The notes under the pieces: generated by a model
Told to the model about the DNA's origin: nothing
The model's database searches: none
What the model saw: only the letters and a program-made list of their open reading frames with translations
Assembly: GCA_946122785.1 (NCBI GenBank)
Contig: CAMGYJ010000011.1
Location: 15,748,001-15,812,000, forward strand
DNA: 64,000 nucleotides
Direction: 5' to 3'
Source: Linum tenue
Lineage: Eukaryota > Streptophyta > Magnoliopsida > Malpighiales > Linaceae
Shown here: positions 35,768 through 47,290 of the stretch, one piece after another
Position numbering within the stretch: the first letter of the stretch is position 1
How the letters are laid out: every line of letters starts with the position of its first letter
Program-made: the position numbers and the translations under genes

Positions 35768-36050
35768 AAATGGCATTCGGTTTTGAAGACGCTGGCAGAG
35801 GAAGCTGCACTGGAGTTCGCGGGCAAGAATGGGATCGATTTGGTGGCGATCCATCCGGCAACGTGTTTGGGGCTATTGTTGCAGCTTGGACTGAATGCAA
35901 GCACCGCTGTGTTGAAACAAATGCTGGAAGGAGCTAAAGACATACAGGAGTATCACTGGTTGGGAGCTGTTCTGTTAAAGATGCGACCAAGGCACAAGTT
36001 TTGTTGTATGAGACTCCTGCTGCTTCTGGTAGATACATCTGCACCAATTG
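35768..36050 (+). pseudogene. Cinnamoyl-CoA reductase-like gene fragment (one exon)
   Basis: The exon starts after TTGCAG and shows the CCR/DFR-type reductase pattern WHSVLKTLAEEAALEF (normally WYPVSKTLAE), the AIHPATCLG segment, LNAST, EYHWLGAV, then KDATKAQVLLYETPAASG. A 1-base deletion at about 35970 breaks the frame between LGAV and VKDA. The catalytic Tyr of the YxxxK motif is replaced by His here. It ends at donor CCAATTG|GTATAT. The upstream Rossmann-fold exons are absent, so this is non-functional. Confidence 0.75.
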
Positions 36051-37439
36051 GTATATTGCTCGATATTCTTAATTGTCATTAAGTGATCCAATACAATTCT
36101 TGCTATGGGGATTATTTGTTTTTGTCCTTGGGATACGGATGACAAGTTGGGATGGTGGCAATGGTGTTTGATCCTCCTGCGGCAGGACAAAATGTTGGTA
36201 AGCAAGTGAGGACTGGACTCAAATGGGGTACAGGACAGCCTGGAGGGAAGAAAGTCGCAGTCTTCCATTATTCGATCCTATGTGAGATAGTTGGATTTTC
36301 CAAAATCAGTTGGGTTTCCTACCTTGCCCCTTCTTCCTGTTGTGATGTAATTGCGCCAGTCATAGGATGGCCTGCCATGTGGTATTTCATCGTATATTGT
36401 TTTTAACTTGGATGAAGCTTGAGTTGCTAAATAATTTAGATCATATGCTAAATGGTGTCTCGGTTCAGGATAAAGGTCATAGTATTTGTTATTGAGTTTG
36501 TTTGCGCCAGCTGTATTTTGCATTTCAAGGCCAAATTGTTTTCTTGCTGCTTATTTCTTTGTTACTGTTGTGCTTAGTGTTGGAAGTTAAATGCTATACC
36601 ATGTGAGTGGAAACTTGGTTGTCACTCTTGTGATCAAGGGACTATTTTTTTGTGATCAAGGGATTCACGGGGTCCAAACTTCTCAGTTTTTAGTCTCCCC
36701 ATATTTCCCGATCATTGTATTCCAGTTTTGATGTGTTCCCGTTTTCTCTCTCTCTCTCTGTTCCATCGTTTGCTAACTATATTGGAGAAGAGAGATTTCA
36801 GTTAAACAAGTAAAATTTCTCAAAACTGCATTTTTTGGGTTCTCCTCTGCTCTATAAATTCTCATTTGTGGTTGTACTTAACTTAGTTTCTTTTATGAAA
36901 CCAGTAATAATGCTCCAGAATGAATAGCTGCAGTAGATCTTATGTTTAGGTATACAAGGAGTTGTCTTCATGAGATTGTGGTACAACCATCTGTCTGTAC
37001 AAGATTGATACATTTGAATGTGAAGTTAGGTAGTTTTCAAGTTCTTTATCGTAATTTTGTTCCCATTAATGTCTTATGATAGTTGCAGAAACCATCAGTA
37101 GTATTCTTTTGCCTCCAAGGGTTACAGTAGGCTTTATTGTGACAAATATAATAAGAATGACTAAGACATTAAAGAGAACCACCAATTTCTATTGATCCAT
37201 TGTAGTCTTTTGATCATTGCTTATTTGAAAGTGGAGAAGGTAGCTTGATTAATTTGAATGCTCCTATCTAAAGTGAGATATATAAGCTCGCATTTTGGTT
37301 TGCGATCATATTGCAATGTCAATTATCATCAATTTGTGATATTTTCCTATGCCTGTCAAGTTTATTTTAATCATGCAAGCATTCTTGATGTTTCATCGGG
37401 AAGTAAGCAATTTGTATTGGATAATTTCTCTTTACTCAG
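36051..37439. other. Non-coding filler between captured fragments
   Basis: AT-rich, partly intron-like sequence with a (CT)n run near 36742. I could not match any exon here. Confidence 0.45.
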
Positions 37440-38090
37440 AGTTGGGACAATCTCTATCGATTTCGGGAAGGCTGCGAAGTTACTTGGTGCTTGCGAATCG
37501 AATGGTCTTGGGAAAGTACTAACCGAGCTTGGTGCTTAATCGGAGGCATTATCAATCCGGCTACAAAAGGAGGCAAGTCTTTGAGTTGACGTTGAGTTCA
37601 TCTTTGTTATGCTGTTGTGGCCTTAGAGTAATGAGTTTATTGATCCTTGTCTTCACGCACATGCAGGCCCATCAACTCCTAATGAATTTTGAAAGAACCT
37701 ATGAAAGATTACGTCCGTGTTGTGCAGTCAATTAAGGTTGGCGCTCTTGCGGTTGCACTCCCCTTTAGGTGGGTTTATGCCTGATGTCAATTGAATCATT
37801 ATACTTTATGGAAACTGATCATCCTGCTGCTTTCCAAAACTTGGACAGGAAACTATTGCTGAAAGAGCTAATGCCTTTAGGCAATAATGTGAACTGGTCG
37901 AAACAATGAAGTTGAAGGAGATAAATCTGTATGCCCCTCTCTTTTTAGCTAGATTAGTCACATTAGCTGGTGCATGACTTGATAGTCACATGTTCTAACT
38001 TCTAATACTGTTATTCTCTACTTTACGCATAGGCAAGCTTATGCTGATACGATCCGATGGAGTGGGGGAAGCTGAAATCATGCAAGCATT
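37440..38090 (+). pseudogene. Sorting nexin 2-like gene fragment (four exons)
   Basis: Exons at about 37440-37575, 37667-37736, 37849-37928 and 38033-38090 match the BAR/Vps5 region of plant SNX2. Landmarks are TISIDFGKAAKLLGACES, the LGKVLTELG segment, QLLMNFE, MKDYVRVVQSIK, ETIAERANAFR, KLKEINL and a GEAEI remnant. Lesions are a TAA in exon 1 (37537-37539), a 1-base insertion in exon 2 near 37692, and a TAA in exon 3. SNX2 acts on endosomal membranes in the retromer pathway. Introns are retained, so the piece was copied as DNA, not from mRNA. Confidence 0.75.
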
Positions 38091-38298
38091 CTCAAACATT
38101 GCTTGGATTATAACTTGGGTGAATGGTTATTTCTTATCTATTTCGGAACCTATCTTGAATTTTCCAATGTAAACGGCTACAAAAGGGGAGTTGTGTGATT
38201 GCAATTTGCAAGCACGTGATGCGTTATGATTGAATTTGGAATTATCAACATCTGCGCCTTTTTTAATGTTTGTAATGCTATTTAATTATATCTTTCAG

Positions 38299-38373
38299 GT
38301 TTATGAGAATGTGGCAAGAGAGATTACAAATCACAGATTGCTTTGGTATCCTAACATTATTTACTTCAAGGAG
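38299..38373 (+). pseudogene. SnRK2 protein kinase-like exon
   Basis: A single 25-codon exon lies between acceptor CTTTCAG and donor GAG|GTTGG. It reads ENVAREITNHRLLWYPNI followed by IYFKE. It corresponds to kinase subdomains III-IV of the SnRK2 family, where the norm is ENV.REI.NHRSLRHPNI and then V.FKE. The RHP to WYP change would disturb a conserved helix. No other kinase exons are present. Confidence 0.7.
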
Positions 38374-38586
38374 GTTGGTTGTCGTCGCTTTACAAACTCT
38401 GGTTTTTGTTTGTCTGGTGCAAAACTGTACTGCCTGAGTGATTTTATGGCGATTTTTCTTTTTGAGGTTATCAATAAAAGTTGGAAGCTGGTTGAGTTCA
38501 AACCATTTGTCTATAGCGATGGAGTATGTTGTTGGCGAAAAGTTGTGCATTGTATTGTCATAAAGAAAAAAGCAATCGTGAACATA

Positions 38587-40378
38587 GGGAATTTGGGAAA
38601 AAATTCAAAACTACCACTGTTTAAAAAAAATACAAAAACCACTCATTCCCAACCATTTCCAAAAATACCACCATTTATTAAAAACCGCGCCTCTACTAGG
38701 CGGTTAATATATAAATCGCGCCACCAGGCAGCGGTTTACATCATAACCGCCTTGTCAACAGGCGATTTTTAATTTCAGGTAAAACCGCTCCTCGAAGGCG
38801 TGGTTTATATATTAACCCTACCACAAAACGCTTCGTGAGAAAGCGTTTAAATGTCGGCTTGATAACCGCCCCACCAGGCGGAGGTTTACCATGTGCAGAC
38901 ATAAACCGCGCCCCCCAATGGCGGTTTGTGCAAACTAAACCGCTGCCCCAAGGCGCGGTTTGTGCCTGGTCACCCGACATCAAACATGTCGGCATGTAGG
39001 GGGTGGGGCTGCATGGCAGACCTAAAACCGCCCCCCCCCCCCCCCCCCGCGGTTTGTACTGCAAAATTCGCCTATAAAAGGTTGTTTCAGAGAACTTAAA
39101 TTCTTCACACTCCTCCTCCTCCTTCTTCAAATTTCAGTTGTGCACCTTTAAATTATTTAGTTTTTACGATTAACGTTAATTCGTAAGTTTGTTTTGTATT
39201 ACTTTTCATTGTCCTTTGTGATTTTATGTTAGTAACTTAATTACAGTTTTATTGCAGATGGCACTCCAAAGGTTTATGCTTGGGTTGCGGTGGAATGGTT
39301 ACACGGAAGAGACCGAAAAGGGTGTAAGTTACGTCGATGGCAATTTTTATAAAATGAAGGTCCGTACGAGACCGATGCTTGAAGAGCTCCATCAAATGTG
39401 CACTCAGATAACCTGCATGGATGGCACTAAAAGAGTTGATTAAATGGTGTATCGATATCCAAAAAGACATGACGGGTCGTTGTGGAATGAGGAATTCATC
39501 CTTACCACTCAAGAGGACGTTGATGCCATGGTCCAATTTTGACCACCAATAAAATTAAGCAAGCGGAGATGTTGGTTTACACCGAGGACATCGAAGACGG
39601 TGTAGGTCATTCTGGAGATGGCCAAACATCTGGTATCCATGGTGGAAGTGTATTATACGAAGATCATCCCCACCAAGAGTACCAAGACTCGAGCTGGAGG
39701 CAGTATCATGATGGAACTGGAGGTCATCATCAATCATTCCCTTCATATGAAGAAGAAGCTCAACAGGCGGATCATAACCAACAAGCAGGCTACCAGTACC
39801 CACCCGAGTACAACTTCTACCAAAGCGGTGTTAGTTACCACAACTACCATTACGGAGCTGGTGAAGGTGCCTTTCATGATGATAATCAGAAGGAAGAAGA
39901 GGTCAATCCAAGTCCAGTTAGTGACCCTGAGGTTGAAGAAGAGGAAGGCGATGTTAGTGAAGACAGCTTCGATTCTCTGGAAGAAGAGGGGCGGTTTTGT
40001 CTTTTTACCCCACCTAAAACCACGCCTCCAGCTCGCGGTTTACGTTCCCCAACAGTCAAACCGCGCTTCGGGGGAGCGGTTTGACTGAGCGACGCGGATC
40101 GCTGAGCTGGCCCGCGGTTTGGCCGTCAGATTGCTCCCGCATCGCGCGGTCGCATGAACCGCCACGTGGCAACGCGGTTTGAAAGCCAGGAAGGTCAAAC
40201 CGCCTATGGAACGCGCGGTTTAACTGTTAACCGCGCCTTCGAGGTGCGTTTTGGTTTATCACTGCGCCTTCGAGGTGCGTTTTGTGTGGAAGGGTGGTAT
40301 TTTTGGAAATTGTTGAGTATGAATGGTATTTTTGCAATTTTTTTATAGTGGCAGTTTTGAATTTTTTCCGGGAATTTG
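38587..40378 (+). mobile_element. MULE (Mutator-like element) 38596-40369 with 9-bp target duplication
   Basis: The termini are inverted for about 85 bp, beginning GGAAAAAATTCAAAACT at both ends. They are flanked by a perfect 9-bp duplication GGGAATTTG (38587-38595, 40370-40378), the Mutator hallmark. Subterminal zones (38680-39060 and 40010-40290) are dense in AACCGC/GCGGTT motifs. The interior holds a broken gene. The termini match those of the element at 50923-52242. Confidence 0.8.
39258..40081 (+). pseudogene. MULE-associated protein, N-terminal PB1-like region plus acidic tail
   Basis: The frame opens MALQRFMLGLRWNGY and resembles the PB1-like N-terminus often found on plant MULE proteins (a VDGN/VR.R....L...M pattern, then MVYRYPKRHDGSLWNEEF). 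An in-frame TAA separates the first 62 codons from the next segment, and a 1-base deletion near 39540 shifts the frame into a His/Tyr-rich and acidic stretch ending about 40000. No DDE transposase domain follows. It is a decayed, truncated gene. Confidence 0.55.
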
Positions 40379-40898
40379 CTCTTAATTTCACGTTTGTGCT
40401 TTGGGTGCTGAATTTGGTTGTCCTTACTTAGAATTAATATGTGTTTTTTAGATTGTAAAAGTAATTTTGGGAAATTCATGATCGATGGGTTTTTTATTTG
40501 TTGACGAAAGTTGCACTAAACTTTAGTTGTAGCCACCTAAGCAGGGTGTCCCAATTTGCTTCTCATCACGTTTTTTTTTTTTTTTTGCCTCAAGGCTCGG
40601 ATCCTGGGTATGGTGGATGTTCTCATCACTATTTTAGTACTAGGCCAACCCGTTGGGGTCACTATGTCACTTTTCTACTCTACTTGGTTAAAGCGAAATT
40701 ATACTTAATTAGTATAATTGTTAATCTCGACCACAAATGTGAAGTAAACATAAAGAGATATTTCATGACTCAAGAACACCTCACAAGTTCAACATTTACA
40801 TTCACTAAAATCATATATTTTATGAATAAAAAATCACACTTAAAAATTCAAGACAAACTTTAATTGAGATAATTTGTCAAAAAATAAATTCAAATGTT

Positions 40899-40925
40899 CC
40901 GACCAACGGGTCGGGTTCAAACTAG
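40899..40925 (+). mobile_element. Helitron 3' terminal hairpin and CTAG end
   Basis: A 6-bp GC stem with an AACG loop, 7 bases, then CTAG, followed by T. This marks the right end of the gene-fragment-carrying Helitron. Confidence 0.8.
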
Positions 40926-40929
40926 TTAT

Positions 40930-41438
40930 TATATATAGTGGTAAAAAAATATAAGGATATTGTGATGGAGAGGCGAATATGTGCGGCCACGCTCATATTG
41001 AGTGAAAAGTAGGATAGTTTATCTCAACACGCGAAGCACTGCGCAGTTGAGCGAAAAAATAGATAAATTTAGTTCAGCTTTTGAGGTATCTCGTGAGCTG
41101 ATGAAAAAGTAAATAAATTAGGTCAGCTCGCAAGGAACCGCGCGAGCTGAGCGAAATACAATGATCCACCTCTCACCTTCTCCCCTCTTCTCCCTTTCGA
41201 AGACGAAAGGCGATGACAGCAACGAGGCATGGTGTCGCACATACCGAGAAATTATTTCGCTCAACTCGCAAGGTGCCGCGCGAGTTGAGCTAATTTTATT
41301 TACTTTTCGCTCAGCTCGTGCGGCACCTCGCAAACTAAGCTAAATTTATTTACTTTTCGTTCAGCTCTCGCTTGGCCGCACATTTTCGCTTCCTCGTCAC
41401 AATATCTTTGCAAATACTCTTTTTTACAATTATATATG
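40930..41438. repeat. Long imperfect palindrome (foldback/MITE-like, 0.5 kb)
   Basis: The left arm from about 40930 and the right arm to about 41438 are reverse complements over most of their length. Landmarks are ATATTGTGA, AATGTGCGGCCA, and GAGCTGAGCGAAA alternating with AGTAAATAAATT. The arms also contain short repeats of GCGAGNTGAGC. There is no coding capacity and no convincing target duplication. Confidence 0.6.
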
Positions 41439-41523
41439 TGGCAATATTTTTTTATTTTTACAATATTTATGTAAAACACCCCCTTACGCTGACCCTAACC
41501 ACGTGGCACTTCGGTGCTGTGCT

Positions 41524-42020
41524 GGGCATGTCAACCCGTACAATCGGGTTCAATTGATATCGGTTACAAAACCAACTAGAATGCTTCTGGTATGGCCGAT
41601 CAATTTTTCGATCTTTAAACAAAATGATTTTTTTAAGTGAATTAAATTAATAGAAATAATATATTTTGATTTTGTTTCTTGAATTTGAAAGTTAAATGTT
41701 GATATTATTTGTTGGATTCAAATATGAAAGTTCAGATGTTTATGTTATTTGTTCGATTCAAGTAAAAACTTTTAAATATTTTGTGCTAAATATTGTATTT
41801 AAATATGAGAATTTTTTATTTATATTTAGAATGTTGTATTTCATTTAGATATGGATGTAAATTTTAGAGAGATTATCTTCAAATATGTTATATATATGGC
41901 TAAATTCATTTAGTGTTGATGATTTCTCACTTCCATACATGTTTTACTAAAACGGGCATGAACTAGCATAAATCTGTTGGACCACTTGTCAAACTCACAT
42001 AAAGGTGTAAGCTGGTTTGA
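41524..42020 (+). repeat. Dispersed repeat, copy B
   Basis: This is the diverged direct copy of 9010-9560 described above. It lies just left of the large MULE. Confidence 0.55.
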
Positions 42021-42367
42021 CAACCTTGCTAAAAGGTGAGATTTAATCATCCTCCATTTTGAGTGATAGTTTGTGTCACATCAAGCAAACAATGTTCGTA
42101 TTGTTTGTGCATAAAATAAAATAAAAATGATATATTGCGAACAATATAAGCATTGTAATAGTCAACCCCTAAATTTTAGAAGAGAAACCCCAATCCTATC
42201 CAACTCAATGGCTAACGTCCACAGGTGCATCGGTACCCATTGGTTCACATGGTGCGATATATAGAAATTTCACTCATGGTTTGTTGGAGTCAGGGTTAAT
42301 TGCATGGTTGGTCACTGAGATTACCAAAAACGTTCAAGTTTGGTCACTTGAAATATTTAAATCCATT

Positions 42368-43314
42368 GGTGGTGATATGAACCTAATTCGAGAATCCACC
42401 CAAACTTGGACCAAAAATCAGAATTGCACAACGTCGAACTCTTTTTTTTTTTTTTTGGGTTTTCTCCTTTCTTTGAATAGCACGAAAATAAAGATACTTG
42501 CGGAATCGATCAAACAAATCCGAACTCGTGAGAAGGGCCAGAAGGTATATGAAACCTTCCAAACAATCTCGAACCCGTGGAAGAGACCAACCGATATCGT
42601 CAATGCTCGCCACAACTAGACGCGTTCTCTAGTTGATAAGAGACCACTCAAACCTCCCGAATTCTCAAATGAGCGAATAAGCAAAACGTTCACTTGAACT
42701 TGTAAACACTTGTATTTGATTGCTGAAACTTGAATGTTGGGTACAAAATTCATAGCTCTTACATCCTCTATTTATAGAGGTCACAAAAACATAAAACTAA
42801 CCTAAAAGGAATAGGAAAACAAATCACAAACTAACTAGGAAACATAATACTACTTAAATAAGGACTATAACTCGTTTTTATGACCAAAGGAAGCTCCTTA
42901 GCAGCTAAGTAATCTCCAAACACGTTTTTAATGCTTAAGGAAGCTCCTTAGTGGTTAAGCAATCTCTTTCCTTGTCCTTTTCACATTTGGATGACTTGGG
43001 CAGCAAGGATGGACGTTTTGGGCTCCAAGAAATGTTGTAGGCCGAACCCTCAATGCATTCTCCATTTTATCCATCAAGAATGCTCCCAGTTGATCCTTAA
43101 ATCGTTGAATTCGAACCTTCATTTTGGGACCACGAGAATTGAATATCGCGCTAGTCGATATCGCATCATTCCCTCTCTCTTGACGAAGATTCGACCTCGA
43201 ATCTTTATAGAATCGTGATCCTTGATGAGCGTCACTCTTCTTGGTCTTCCAACGAAATTGCCTTGGTGAGGATAATATTATTGAAATTGCCTTGGTGAGG
43301 ATCGCATTAGGTGG
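42368..43314 (-). mobile_element. Solo LTR (42373-43309) with 5-bp target duplication
   Basis: A 937-bp insertion interrupts the left arm of the large MULE. It starts TGATATGAAC, ends GATCGCATTA and is flanked by GGTGG at 42368-42372 and 43310-43314. The right MULE arm shows the uninterrupted site. A minus-strand TATA-like CTATAAATAG lies at about 42770-42780. The terminal TA instead of CA implies a mutated end. No internal retroelement genes remain. Confidence 0.65.
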
Positions 43315-43584
43315 TACTTCAGTTTATTGAAACCGTTCACGTTTGGTCATGACTCTCCGTCCAACTCCGTTAACTATTCTGACGTGGCGGTCAACTCTAA
43401 AAGTTGATCGTTAAATGTGTGACGTGGCAATATAAAATAATTAAATAAATAAAATTTAATTTTTAAAATTTCCACCTCATTTCTAACTATTAAAAAGATA
43501 AAAATAAAGTTATAAATTATTAAAATTAATAACAAACTGCGAATCGTGGGGAGGGCGGTCGTCGTCGTGGGGAGTGCGGCCGAT
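43315..43584. other. Remainder of the large MULE's left terminal arm
   Basis: This aligns by reverse complement to 53335-53580. Landmarks are TCCGTCCAACTCCGTTA, GTTAAATGTGT, and ACAAACTGCGAATC at the inner edge. Confidence 0.75.
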
Positions 43585-43589
43585 GGTGG

Positions 43590-44822
43590 TGTTTCCTCGA
43601 GAAAACCAAATGCCACCGCCGGTGCCTAATTCGTTTCCGGCGATGTTGATTTGATGTTTCGCGGTGGAAACTCTTGCGGTGCCGCTGATCGGATGCACCG
43701 CTGATAGCTGAAATCGAGACGACCGTCAAATATCCACCGCCGAATGTCGGCGCCGTTGATTTGATCGGTGCAACTCTGACTTCTGAAAACGATGATGATC
43801 GTCAAATATCCACCGTCGTGCGATGTTGATTTGATCGATGCACCTCTGAATGGTGATATCAACGTGATCGTCAAATATCCACCGCCGAGCGATGTTGATG
43901 TGATCGATGCACCTCTGACTTCTAATCAACGTGACCATTACTACGGTTCGCACCTCTCCAAACTACGTTCGAACGAGGGTGTTTGAGTTTTGGGGAATCT
44001 ACGCTACCGCTACTCCTATGGAGATTCCTGTGGAGAGCTCCGCGACTACGACTACTTCTACCAACTATGGAGATCCTTCCTGGAAGGAGAGCTCCGCGAA
44101 GGAGTTACAGAGAAAAAAAGGTAAATTTTGACAGATGTGTTTCTGTGTTGATTTTTGGTCCTCTTCTCTCTCCTTGCTCCACTGCTTTTATTCGAAAAAC
44201 TGCTTCGTAGTCTTCACGCTCGGTGGAACCGCTTCCTCAACTGCTCCGTTGTGAAATCCCACGTGTCTCAACCGCTTCGCTCCTCAAACTGCTTCGCGTG
44301 AACTTTACGTGAGTTGTTTTCATGATCCCGCGATGTCGTTTCCTTTCCCAAACAGCTCCGCTTGATTCTACCCGCGACATCGTTTTAATATTAAACGACT
44401 CCGCTTCCAGCCTTGCGGTGTCGTTTTCTTTCCCAACCAGCTCCGTTTGTTTTTTTCTTCCGCGACACTATTTATTATTAAACACTGTTGTTTGCTAGTA
44501 TAGCGGTACCGTTGGGCTTCCTCGCGGTACCGTTTTTAATTTCGCGGCACCGTTTTAGCTCTCCGTGGTGCCGCTTATCCCTATCCAACCTTCATTAAAC
44601 GCGCGACCCTCTTTTATTTTCGGCCAGTGGTGTCGTTTCCGCTGTTGCGGTACCGCTGAGCTTCCTTGCGGTACCGTTTTTCTGTTTCGCGGTATCGTTT
44701 TAACTTCCCGCGATACCGCTCTACTCCAAACGACACCGTTTTTTACCCGCGGTATCGAATTAAATGCCGAGACTAATTAATGCGGCATTTAATTCCGGTC
44801 AAATTAATTTTAGGTGTCAACA
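43590..44822 (-). repeat. 3' LTR of the non-autonomous element
   Basis: The part at 43700-43930 has about three head-to-tail units of some 70 bp (CGTCAAATATCCACCG ... GATGCACCTCTGA). The part at 44330-44760 is packed with GCGGTACCGTTT and GCGATGTCGTTT variants. Confidence 0.85.
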
Positions 44823-44838
44823 AATGCCCCCCACAATT
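44823..44838 (-). other. Polypurine tract of the non-autonomous element
   Basis: The minus strand reads TTGTGGGGGGCATTTG directly before the 3' LTR. Confidence 0.6.
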
Positions 44839-44999
44839 TGGTTTATAAGAATTATGAACCAAATTGTTGACCAAATAGTATAACACCTAAAATACTTGGC
44901 TCAAAATGTTTAAACGAAATAAACACGTAGGCCAAAGTTAGCAATGAAGTCTTTAATTACCAATTATATAACCCTTATGCATGGCCAAATGATTTTGGC

Positions 45000-45545
45000 C
45001 ACCAGCATTGCGGCTAATTGCAACAACGCGGCCAAACTCATCCCTTTTTTTTCCTACCAGCGCTGCAATCATTAATTAATAACAATAATAATATATTTTT
45101 TTTATTTAGTAAATGCGGCCGGTTGTGCAGCCCTGTTCCGCGCCCAAACAGCCCTGGTTTTGATTTTTTATTTTTTTTTTTCCGGCTATCATTATTCTCC
45201 ACTAGTGCTGCACCTAAAAAAAACTTTTTTTTCCCCCTTCAGGGCTGTTGAAACAGCGGCAGCGCTGTGAAGCTTTTATTTTGTTTTTTCTCCACCAGCG
45301 CTGCAAGCATTATTTAATTACTATTTTTTTTCAGGGCGGTTACGGGCAGCGCTGCATGCAAACCTTTTTTTTTATTTTATAGTTCTCCTCTAGCAGCGGT
45401 GCATGCCGCCATGCACTACATTTTTTTTTTTAATCAGAGCTGTTTGTTTTCCTCAACAGCCGCAGGGCTGAGGGACTTCTTTTATTTTTTTTTTTACGCC
45501 AGAGCTGTTTCGGCGGCAGAGCTAATTTTTTATTTTTTTTACAGC
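45000..45545. repeat. T-rich array with CAGCGCTGC-type palindromes
   Basis: Variants of CAGCGCTGC, AGAGCTGTT and CAGGGCTG recur every 30-60 bp, separated by long T-runs. The array lies between the coding frame and the polypurine tract. Confidence 0.65.
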
Positions 45546-45741
45546 ATTGTGTATCTTTCCCTATCTTCCAACGATGTTGAGAAAAGAGAACAACACCGCT
45601 TGTTGTTTTGAACTATTGCCAACGATATTGTTGCTTCTTCTTAGCAATGCTGCTTGATCATATTATATAATATTTTCTCTATAACATATTAGGTGGCCTA
45701 ATTTAGCCACGTTATTTATTAACAGTTAAATAAGAAACAAA

Positions 45742-47256
45742 CTAGACTTTGGCATAAACCATCATGTCAAAAGTCCACACCCACTGCCAACTCCATCGAT
45801 CAAACCAAACAAGCCATCCGTAAAGTCCATGATTCATCACAGCTGGCTTCACACGAGTTGGTTTTGATGTTTTGGAATCAATGTTGGCATGCAAATCCCC
45901 AGTTCGTCTAGCTCGAACATCTTTGTTCGAAACTCCACGATCCTGATTTGGCCTAATCTTAGCTTCGTGGAATGGAAAACCATAAGCATTCTTGGCTCTA
46001 GACAGGACATTCTCGTTTTTTGGCACCTTTGTCTTGCCAATTCGACCGTGCGACATCGCTTGCCTAGACTGGTCTAGTTTTGTCAGCTTCGCACTCTCAC
46101 CATGTCGTTGGTAGTATGAGCGCCGAGACTTTTCATCAACAGGTACGTTGGTATTTTGCTTATCACGAACATGACTTTCGAACCTATCACACAACAACGT
46201 TGCCCCTTTTAAAATTCCACGTGAGTTTGGAGTTTGTTTGGCATTGGCCTTGCCCCCCAGACCACCACTCATGGATTTGTTCCCAGCCAGCACTGGTGTG
46301 GCAACCCCATGTCGGGTTTGATCGAACTTGCCCCCCTCTCTACTCAGTGGAGGTTTTGGGGACAATTTACATAGAGGATTCTGTTGATTCATGCCAACTT
46401 TGGTGGCATTGGATTTTTTCACGTGGCTACCACCCCCACACTGCAAAGTTTTTGCTGCTATCCTTGTTTGAATTTTCCTAGAATAGGACAGATTTGGCAA
46501 ACTTATTTGCCACTTGCGATGTTGTTTTTCCATCAATCGACCATGCGGTGGGATCACATGTCCCCCTAGCGGCTTAGATTAAACACCATTGCGATGTTGC
46601 TTAGACAACCCATCATACGTGAGCTTTCTATGCTCAACGTGATTGTAACCAGGTTCTCGACCCTGGTTCTTATTTTCGATCTTACTAGAAGTAAGTCGAT
46701 ACTGACTTCTTTGTAGTGGCTTCATCAAGCCACTTCCAACTTGTGTGTCCTTAAAAACCATGTTGTTCACAGGAAAAAACACGTTGGACTCCTTGGCTTC
46801 TGACAACAACGTTGTAGCCATACGCATCAATGGCGTTTGGTTGACATTGACTGGCCGATCAACCATCAAATCATCGCACGCAATAGACATGGTTTCAGAT
46901 TTAAACACATCAAAATCACATGTGGCTCTATGTATTGACATACTAAAATCAGAAACACAGTCATCCAACGTATCAAAACATCGATCTATATTTTTTTCAA
47001 GATTATCCATTTTTTTGTCAAGAGAAGTTAAAATGAGATTTACCTGCTGGCTATCTCTGCTGAGTTGAGCCACTACTTGGCGGAGCATGCGCAGCATCTC
47101 ACCCTGATCGGCGATTTGCACCACTGATTGCACTTCCGCTCCGGCGCTATTTCTTGAAGCACTTACGACCTCGTCAACCTCGATGTTGACTAGTTGATCC
47201 TCCTCCACGGAGACTTTAGGAAGACCACAAACTTTCTTTACTCGTCGCGGAGCCAT
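45742..47256 (-). pseudogene. Unrecognised gag-like protein of the non-autonomous LTR element
   Basis: From MAPRRVKKVCG at 47256, the frame runs 225 codons to a TAA (46581-46579) and then stays open in phase to 45742, about 504 codons in all. The first part has a coiled-coil-like heptad region (MLRQVVAQLSRDSQQ, then DKKMDNLEKNIDRCFDTL), which fits gag-type oligomerisation. The second part is basic (RIAAKTLQ, SHVKKSNATK, NIDSKTSKPTRVKP) and ends with a Trp-rich tail (GWLVWFDRWSWQWVW). There is no zinc knuckle, protease or polymerase motif. A role in packaging is inferred only from position next to the primer site. Confidence 0.5.
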
Positions 47257-47290
47257 GTCAAGCACACGGGTCCCACCATGTGTGCCAAAT

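Larger units (their letters stand above)
35400..40925 (+). mobile_element. Helitron carrying exons of three unrelated genes (5' end not located)
   Basis: The 3' terminus is clear: stem CCGACC at 40899-40904, GGTCGG at 40909-40914, then CTAG at 40922-40925 followed by T. Upstream on the same strand are intron-containing fragments of a cinnamoyl-CoA reductase-like gene, a sorting nexin 2-like gene and an SnRK2 kinase-like gene. Capture of several gene pieces in one orientation, introns included, is a known Helitron habit. A MULE (38596-40369) later inserted. No Rep/helicase is present, so the copy is non-autonomous. Confidence 0.6.

Noticed and set aside
36131..36260. Possible extra reductase exon after the CCR-like fragment
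   Set aside because: No frame matched the expected continuation of the family after the Cys-Thr-Asn segment.
39539..40084. 181-codon acidic plus-strand frame as an independent host gene
   Set aside because: It lies inside the MULE, continues a broken PB1-like frame through a 1-base shift, and its end runs into the AACCGC motif array.
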